Below, one piece after another: positions 14,716 to 19,051 of a stretch of 19,051 nt of DNA. Source of the DNA: an uncultured Eubacteriales bacterium (GTDB lineage Bacteria > Bacillota > Clostridia > Oscillospirales > Oscillospiraceae); the NCBI GenBank assembly GCA_902475455.1, contig CABRZO010000026.1:1-19051 (forward strand). The letters are read 5' to 3'. The notes beneath the pieces were generated by a model, which saw only the letters and a list, made by a program, of their open reading frames with translations, searched no databases and was not told the DNA's origin. The translations under genes and the position numbers were made by a program. Within the stretch, counting starts at the first letter, position 1. Every line of letters begins with the position of its first letter.

Positions 14716-15558
14716 TTAAAGCAGGGTGGAACAGAGGACGGAAACGGCCGTCCACAGGGCGGAGATAGCCAGGAACAGCAGATCGTTATAGGTCACTTTC
14801 AAGGTGGACAGCTTGATCTTTTTTACCGTCTTGTTTACCGCCGCGTACCGATAGCCCCTCAGTTCCAGGGCCTCCACCGTGGTGCGGGAGCGCTTGGCGG
14901 TGTTGAGCATCAGGGGGTAAAAGGACTCCATAATGATTTTCACCTGATAAATCAGATAGCGCACCTTTCCCACCAGCGTGTCATGGGCGGGGGGATTGCC
15001 CCGCAAACGATAGGACAGCAGCACATTCTGGAACTCCTCCATGAGCATGGGCAGCATACGGTAGGCGTAGGAGATGGAAAAGCTCAGCCGTTCCGGGCAG
15101 CCAAACCACATCAGGCCGTTGGACAGCCGATCCGGGTCCAGGCCAGAAAATACGGTGATGGAGGCCAGGGAGATGGTGGCCACCTTCAGGGTGAGCACCA
15201 GCAGGGGGACAACCGCCGAGGCATCTCCGCCGAAGAAAAGTGTGACCAGAAACAGGTAACCCGTCTGAGAGAACACACCCAGGGCAAACAGGAAAAGCAC
15301 CAGCCCCGCCACCCGGGCCAGAAGGGTGGTGATCATCACCAGCAGAAAGCTGCCCAGCAGGAAGGGCAGGTCGTTGACGAACCATGGCACCACCCCGAAG
15401 AACAGATACCAGACCATGAGAATCCGAGGGTCCAGAGCGGCGATCACCGTGTCGTCATTGCCGTAGGCATTTTTCAGCACCTGACTGCGGAGAAAGTCCA
15501 TGGAGAATTTATCTAAAATGCTCTCGGACAGCTTGCTCATCATTTTTTCCACGTTCAT
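14716..15558 (-). CDS. ecfT: Energy-coupling factor transporter transmembrane protein EcfT
   Basis: A 280-residue scaffold membrane protein of an ECF importer (CbiQ/EcfT family). Four to five membrane segments lie between about residues 48 and 150, and the two coupling-helix motifs are present in the second half: VLLSYRLRG and ALELRGYR; these contact the ATPases. The gene overlaps the end of the ATPase gene by ATGA. AGGAGG is only 1 nt before this ATG, whereas a GTG two codons later (15552) has it 7 nt upstream, so translation may really start at the GTG. It works with the fused ATPase and an S component to import a vitamin-like or other small substrate. Confidence 0.92.
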   Translation of the reverse strand: MNVEKMMSKLSESILDKFSMDFLRSQVLKNAYGNDDTVIAALDPRILMVWYLFFGVVPWFVNDLPFLLGSFLLVMITTLLARVAGLVLFLFALGVFSQTGYLFLVTLFFGGDASAVVPLLVLTLKVATISLASITVFSGLDPDRLSNGLMWFGCPERLSFSISYAYRMLPMLMEEFQNVLLSYRLRGNPPAHDTLVGKVRYLIYQVKIIMESFYPLMLNTAKRSRTTVEALELRGYRYAAVNKTVKKIKLSTLKVTYNDLLFLAISALWTAVSVLCSTLL

Positions 15559-17249
15559 TCCTCCTGAAAGCAGTCGGTAAATTCATCAATGGTGTAGCAC
15601 AGGGCATTGGGATCCAGCGCCCGGGCCATGGAAAAGATCTCCGGGGGACGGATGCCTACCAGGTCCACCAGGTCCTGACGGGAGAAAATCTCGTCTCTGT
15701 TGCCGTCGGCCACCACCTGTCCACCCCGCAGCACAATGATCCGCTGGGCCCACTGACACACCAGCTGCATGTCGTGGGTGGCAATGACGGCGGTTTCGAT
15801 CATATCCTTCATATCCTCCAACACCGCCAGGATCTCCCGGCGGGTGGCGATGTCCAGGTTGGCGGTGGGTTCGTCCAGCAGCAGAATTCCCGGCTCCAGG
15901 GCCACACCGATGGCCAGACTGGCCCGGCGCATCTGGCCGCCGGACATGAGCCGGCCGTCCCGGTCCTGAAGGGTTTTGAGCCGGAAGCGTTCCAGCAGGG
16001 CGTCGGTGCGCTGCTGCCAGTCCGGCACGCCCCGGACCTGCATGGCATAGGCAATATCCCCGCCAATGGAGTCTTTGATGAACATTTCCTCCGGGTTCTG
16101 ATACACCAGGGAAATCTGGCGGGACAGATCCTCGGCCTTTTTCTCTCCTATGGGTTCTTCCAACAGGGACACCGTCCCCTTCTGGGACCGCAGCATCCCC
16201 ACCATCATCTTCATCAGGGTAGACTTGCCCGCTCCGTTAGAGCCAATCAGGGCCACCCTCTCCCCCTTGTGAATCTTCAGATTCAGTCCGTCAAAAATGG
16301 TGCGGGGCTCTCCCTTCACCGAGCGGTAGGAGAGACAGACATTCTCAAAAGAGACCGCCGTTTCCTCTGTGGTGCGCACCTCCGGGACCTCAGCCGCCCG
16401 GGGACAGTACCGCAGCGCGGAAAAGGCATCCCGGCCCTCTTCCACCGTGGTGGGCAGCTCTGCCCCGGCGGGCAGCCGCCCGGCCTTTTGCAGTCTGTGG
16501 GCCGCCTGGGTGACTTGGGGCGGGAAAATATTGCAGGCCTCCAGCTCCTCCACCCGCTGGAGGGCCTGGCGGGTGGGCAGCAGCCACTGCACCCCGCCGT
16601 CCTTCATCAGCAGAACATGCTTGCAGAAATCGGCAATGTATTCCGTGTGGTGTTCAATCACGATCACCGTTTTGCCGTAGTTCTGGTTGAGCTCCCGCAG
16701 CACCTGATAGATCCGGTCGGCATGCATGGGGTCCAGCTGAGCAATGGGCTCATCCAGAATAAGCACGTCGGGGCTTAAAGAGACCGCCCCCGCCAGGGCC
16801 AGCAGGTGGGTCTGGCCGCCGGACAGCTGCCAGATATATTCCTCCTCCCGGCCCTCCAGCCCGCACTGCTTCAGGGCCTGCCTTCCCCGGTCCAGATAGT
16901 CGGGAAAGGCGTAGTTGAGGCAGGAATAAGAGGCGTCGTCCAGCACGGTGGGCCGGACAATCTGGTTTTCAAAATCCTGGTAGACATAGCCCACCTTACG
17001 GGCCAGGGTGCCCACGTCGCTTTCCAGGGTGTTCAGCCCCTCCACCTGTACCTCTCCGTGAAAATCCCCTGTAATAAAGTGGGGAATCAGGCCGTTGAGC
17101 ACCTTGCAAAGTGTAGACTTCCCGCAGCCGTTGTTTCCAACGACCGCCAGGAAGTCTCCGCGCTCAATCTGAAGAGAGATGTTGTTCAGGGTGGGCTGAG
17201 CGGCCCCCGGATAGGAATAGGTCAGGCCGTTGATCTCAACCGCATTCAT
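15555..17249 (-). CDS. Fused double ATPase of an ECF transporter (EcfA-EcfA' type)
   Basis: A 564-residue protein with two complete ABC ATPase domains, doing the work of the separate EcfA1 and EcfA2 of most Firmicutes. Domain 1: Walker A GNNGCGKST (38-46), signature LSGGQ (142-146), Walker B LILDEP (163-168), switch His in VIEHH (200). Domain 2: Walker A GSNGAGKST (336-344), Q-loop YQNPEEMF (383-390), signature MSGGQ (435-439), Walker B LLLDEP (456-461), switch His in IATHD. A linker of about 60 residues lies between. The frame is open upstream to 17441 but the ATG at 17249 is chosen: it is 1 nt after the previous stop and begins the normal domain (MNAVEINGLTYSYPG). All catalytic motifs look intact, so both sites may hydrolyse ATP. 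Confidence 0.94.
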   Translation of the reverse strand: MNAVEINGLTYSYPGAAQPTLNNISLQIERGDFLAVVGNNGCGKSTLCKVLNGLIPHFITGDFHGEVQVEGLNTLESDVGTLARKVGYVYQDFENQIVRPTVLDDASYSCLNYAFPDYLDRGRQALKQCGLEGREEEYIWQLSGGQTHLLALAGAVSLSPDVLILDEPIAQLDPMHADRIYQVLRELNQNYGKTVIVIEHHTEYIADFCKHVLLMKDGGVQWLLPTRQALQRVEELEACNIFPPQVTQAAHRLQKAGRLPAGAELPTTVEEGRDAFSALRYCPRAAEVPEVRTTEETAVSFENVCLSYRSVKGEPRTIFDGLNLKIHKGERVALIGSNGAGKSTLMKMMVGMLRSQKGTVSLLEEPIGEKKAEDLSRQISLVYQNPEEMFIKDSIGGDIAYAMQVRGVPDWQQRTDALLERFRLKTLQDRDGRLMSGGQMRRASLAIGVALEPGILLLDEPTANLDIATRREILAVLEDMKDMIETAVIATHDMQLVCQWAQRIIVLRGGQVVADGNRDEIFSRQDLVDLVGIRPPEIFSMARALDPNALCYTIDEFTDCFQEE

Positions 17250-17250
17250 A

Positions 17251-18093
17251 TCAGCAGGCCTTGTTCCTTTCCGTGCTGTTTTTGATGACCAACAACATGA
17301 TGACCGCCAGCGCAGCGGCAGCCACCATACCGATGGCCAGAGCGGTGCCGCTTCCAGCCCACTCGGCCTCCCAGTCGATGAGAGACAGGCCGGCAGTAGC
17401 AGCCATCTCGGCGGCAACGGCGCAGGCAAAGCCGATGACACAGACCAGAATGGCCTTGGGGCTCAGTCCGGCCACTGCACTCTCGGGCGTACGGGGCGCC
17501 ATGCCCAGCAGGGGCTCGATCTTGCCGTAGAGCTTGGGCACCAGGTACAGAGCGGGCAGCAGGCAGAACAGGATGCCGGAGAACAGCAGATCGTTGCAGA
17601 AGGCAAAGCCTTCGGTGGCAAAGACGCTCTCAGGCAGGCCCTCCACAGCCTCAAAGTCCTCGATGGCAAACTGTACCTTGGCAATGTCCACAATGGTGCC
17701 CATGAGAAGCTGGGCGGCAGTGCCGGTGATGGCTGCCACGCCTACCATGACCCGGTTTTTGGGGTTCTTGACCAGACGGCCGGCAATGTATACGCCGATG
17801 GTGACGGTGATAAACTTCTCCAGTTCTCCAAGCCCGCCGAACTGGCCCAGCATGATCTCACTGAACACCAGTTCGCCGGTGGCGGCGCCCAGAGCGGCGG
17901 ACAGGGGATCAAAGAGCATGGCCAGGGTCAGTGGGATAAACAGAAAATACTCCACCGAGAACTCCACCAGTCCAATCTGGAACTTGGGAATCAGCTCGGT
18001 AAACAGGGTGGCCAGTCCATACAGGGACATGGACAGCACAAAGATCATCAGTTTTTGTGACTGTGTGGCAGCGTTTTTTTGAACGGTACGCAT
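17251..18093 (-). CDS. ECF transporter S-component-like membrane protein, substrate unknown
   Basis: A 280-residue membrane protein, first gene of the operon. About seven hydrophobic segments lie near residues 14-35, 46-70, 88-106, 112-135, 165-190, 213-240 and 249-272. Position directly before the ATPase and EcfT genes, small size and lack of other domains point to the substrate-binding S component. It is longer than the usual 170-200 residues; a hydrophilic, acidic segment (about 136-163, IDEFEAVEG-like region) and two extra C-terminal helices account for this. I cannot place it in a named specificity family. TAGGAGG lies 9 nt before the ATG. The substrate may be guessed only from the two phosphatases and the RpiR regulator downstream, which favour a polyol, sugar or nucleotide-like compound. 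Confidence 0.75.
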   Translation of the reverse strand: MRTVQKNAATQSQKLMIFVLSMSLYGLATLFTELIPKFQIGLVEFSVEYFLFIPLTLAMLFDPLSAALGAATGELVFSEIMLGQFGGLGELEKFITVTIGVYIAGRLVKNPKNRVMVGVAAITGTAAQLLMGTIVDIAKVQFAIEDFEAVEGLPESVFATEGFAFCNDLLFSGILFCLLPALYLVPKLYGKIEPLLGMAPRTPESAVAGLSPKAILVCVIGFACAVAAEMAATAGLSLIDWEAEWAGSGTALAIGMVAAAALAVIMLLVIKNSTERNKAC

Positions 18094-18198
18094 ACGGATA
18101 TTCCTCCTAGTTTGTTATGCTGCTTTTCGCGCAAGCGTCATTTCTCTCTCGCGCCAGTATAGTGTAACAGAGGAATGTAAAGGTGTCGTGCAAAGTGG

Positions 18199-18227
18199 TG
18201 TAAAATGAAAATTAATTTTCAAATCAA
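18199..18227 (-). promoter_or_regulatory. Possible promoter of the six-gene ECF operon
   Basis: On the minus strand TTGATT (18222-18227) and TTTACA (18199-18204) stand 17 bases apart. Both boxes are imperfect. The 16-bp palindrome fills the spacer between them, which would be a classic repressor placement. A second TTTACA and a TATACT further downstream are alternatives, so the start point is uncertain. Confidence 0.35.
18206..18221. promoter_or_regulatory. Candidate RpiR operator (16-bp palindrome)
   Basis: TGAAAATTAATTTTCA is a perfect inverted repeat about 110 bp upstream of the first gene of the ECF operon. RpiR-family regulators commonly bind AT-rich dyads with TGAAA/TTTCA-type arms, and the last gene of this operon encodes such a regulator. 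The assignment rests on position and symmetry. Confidence 0.5.
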
Positions 18228-18378
18228 GGTTGCTTATGGATTTAAGATCCCGCTTTTGCCCCACAATGCCATAGAACCTCCAGAAACATCCAGGGTCCCG
18301 GGCCAATTCCAAGCCCCATAACCCGCCATAGGCCATCAAAGTCAAACCTTTTTAGCCCCACACTGCTCCGATCCCAGC

Positions 18379-18413
18379 AAAAATTGGGCAGTTCCTTTGG
18401 GAACTGCCCAATT
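18379..18413 (-). terminator. Terminator of the trxB-DUF6132 operon (repeat copy 2)
   Basis: On the minus strand AATTGGGCAGTTCC, loop CAAA, then GGAACTGCCCAATT, and a run of T form a strong terminator 18 nt after the DUF6132 stop codon. The 14-bp stem is identical to that at 12211-12242; only the loop differs. On the plus strand the stem is followed by CTTTTTT, so it is probably bidirectional. Confidence 0.9.
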
Positions 18414-18431
18414 CTTTTTTATGAGTAGCGG

Positions 18432-18644
18432 TCACCGCTTGCACACCGCTTTGCATCCACCGGCAAAAACGCCGGACAAGAGCCAGCCAATGAGCCCCAT
18501 GTAAACCACAGAGGTCAGAGGGTTGGCACTGATGGGACAGCTGCCGTTGGCGCACCCCACCAGATAGTAATAACCCAATCCCGCCAGGACGCCCCCAAGC
18601 GTAAACAGCAGGGGCCTCAGCCATTTTTTCAGGTTGTGTTTCAT
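18432..18644 (-). CDS. DUF6132 family small membrane protein
   Basis: A 70-residue protein with two membrane helices (about 10-30 and 44-64) and the family core VGCANGSCPISANPLTS between them. The two Cys residues of this core (GCxxGxCPI) are conserved in the family; function is unknown. The gene starts 1 nt after the stop of the thioredoxin reductase gene, with GGAGGG 7 nt upstream lying inside that gene, so the two are translationally coupled. The pairing of a Cys-bearing membrane protein with a thiol reductase suggests a redox or thiol role, but this is inference. Confidence 0.85.
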   Translation of the reverse strand: MKHNLKKWLRPLLFTLGGVLAGLGYYYLVGCANGSCPISANPLTSVVYMGLIGWLLSGVFAGGCKAVCKR

Positions 18645-18645
18645 C

Positions 18646-19051
18646 TCAGATCCCTCCTGCCAGGTATTCTTCCGCCATATGCACCGCCAGGGCCCCGTCG
18701 GCCACCGCTGTCACCACCTGGCGCAGCGGCTTGGTCCGCACGTCCCCCACGGCATACACCCCGGGGAGGTTGGTCTTTGTGGTCTCATCCGCCACCACAT
18801 AGCCGCTTCCATCCAGCTCCAGCTGGCCCCGCACCAGTTCGGTGGCGGGCTTGCGGCCCACGCTGACAAACACAGCGTCGCAGTCAACGGTAGTTTCCCG
18901 GCCGGTGTTGACATCCTTCAGCTTCACACCGGTGACCTGCTCCCCATGGAGCAGCTCCGTGACAGTGCTGTTCCAGCAAAACTGGACATTTTCCGCCTGC
19001 ATCAGGGGCTCATGGTAGACCTTGGTGGCCCGCAGGGTGTCCCGCCGGTGG
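18646..19051 (-). CDS. trxB: Thioredoxin reductase (partial, 5' end outside window)
   Basis: The C-terminal 134 residues of an NAD(P)H/FAD-dependent thioredoxin reductase. It begins in HRRDTLRATK, the NADPH-binding motif that contacts the 2'-phosphate (HRRDxxRA), and continues with VSVGRKPATELV and the FAD motif GVYAVGDVRTKPLRQVVTAVADGALAVH, ending AEEYLAGGI. The redox-active CxxC lies upstream, outside the window. The visible part is intact and of normal length for the family. The gene reads into DUF6132. Confidence 0.9.
   Translation of the reverse strand, partial: HRRDTLRATKVYHEPLMQAENVQFCWNSTVTELLHGEQVTGVKLKDVNTGRETTVDCDAVFVSVGRKPATELVRGQLELDGSGYVVADETTKTNLPGVYAVGDVRTKPLRQVVTAVADGALAVHMAEEYLAGGI

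Larger units (their letters stand above)
18094..18378. other. Intergenic region with ECF operon promoter and leader
   Basis: No gene is supported here. Nearest the operon (18094-18198) is a leader without a recognisable riboswitch; it contains a weak GC-rich inverted repeat (GCGCGAG with CTTGCGC, one G-T pair) and a TATACT at 18156-18161 that could be an alternative -10 box. The central part holds the palindrome and promoter-like boxes listed separately. The stretch 18230-18378 shows nothing beyond a short weak open frame. Confidence 0.6.

Noticed and set aside
17250..17441. Upstream extension of the double ATPase frame
   Set aside because: It overlaps the S-component gene; the ATG at 17249 begins the normal ABC domain 1 nt after that gene ends.
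18094..18198. Possible riboswitch in the ECF operon leader
   Set aside because: About 100 nt with only a weak GC-rich inverted repeat; no conserved core of thiamin, riboswitch-class cobalamin, FMN, preQ1 or similar families was recognised.
18115..18345. Short minus-strand open frame before the ECF operon
   Set aside because: No convincing ribosome-binding site or family; it runs through the palindrome and promoter-like boxes.

Overview
The window looks like chromosomal DNA from a GC-rich, endospore-forming Clostridia bacterium, most likely an Oscillospiraceae gut commensal related to Flavonifractor, Lawsonibacter or Intestinimonas. This is inferred from the alpha/beta-type small acid-soluble spore protein, AGGAGG ribosome-binding sites, sigma-A-type promoters, an ECF-class vitamin/nutrient transporter and the GC-rich third codon positions. 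No tRNA, rRNA, CRISPR array, insertion sequence or phage gene was seen. Nineteen genes are called; the first and last run off the window.

Layout. (1) 1-5.7 kb, all minus strand: the 5' part of a family 5 extracellular solute-binding lipoprotein with a near-perfect promoter and a leader holding a 30-bp perfect palindrome; a small membrane protein coupled to an M3 oligoendopeptidase; a DegV fatty-acid-binding protein; and a papain/C39-like protein of unknown role. (2) 5.7-7.7 kb, plus strand: a BlaI-type repressor and an M56 membrane metalloprotease, preceded by a promoter framed by inverted-repeat operators. The protease ends in a domain that is not a penicillin-binding domain. (3) 7.7-9.9 kb, plus strand: an extracytoplasmic-function sigma factor and its likely RsgI-type membrane anti-sigma factor with two PepSY-like domains, closed by a bidirectional terminator. 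(4) 9.9-11.8 kb: a TauE/SafE (TSUP) permease on the minus strand, divergent from a LacI-family regulator, with a perfect 16-bp LacI/PurR-type operator between them. (5) 12.0-12.2 kb: a spore protein gene. (6) 12.3-18.1 kb, minus strand: a tightly packed six-gene operon, in transcription order S-component-like membrane protein, fused double EcfA ATPase, EcfT, PHP-domain phosphoesterase, inositol-monophosphatase-family phosphatase and RpiR/SIS regulator. A 16-bp palindrome lies in the putative promoter of this operon. (7) 18.4-19.05 kb, minus strand: the end of a thioredoxin reductase and a coupled DUF6132 membrane protein.

How the genes work together. Three loci are signal-response modules: BlaI/M56, ECF sigma/anti-sigma and LacI/TSUP. 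The most interesting unit is the ECF transporter operon. It pairs an importer of unknown specificity with two phosphatases and a sugar-phosphate-sensing type of regulator, which suggests import and dephosphorylation (or detoxification) of a small polyol, sugar or nucleotide-like compound. The substrate cannot be read from the sequence. A second notable feature is a terminator hairpin with an identical 14-bp stem that occurs twice, 6.2 kb apart, behind unrelated genes.
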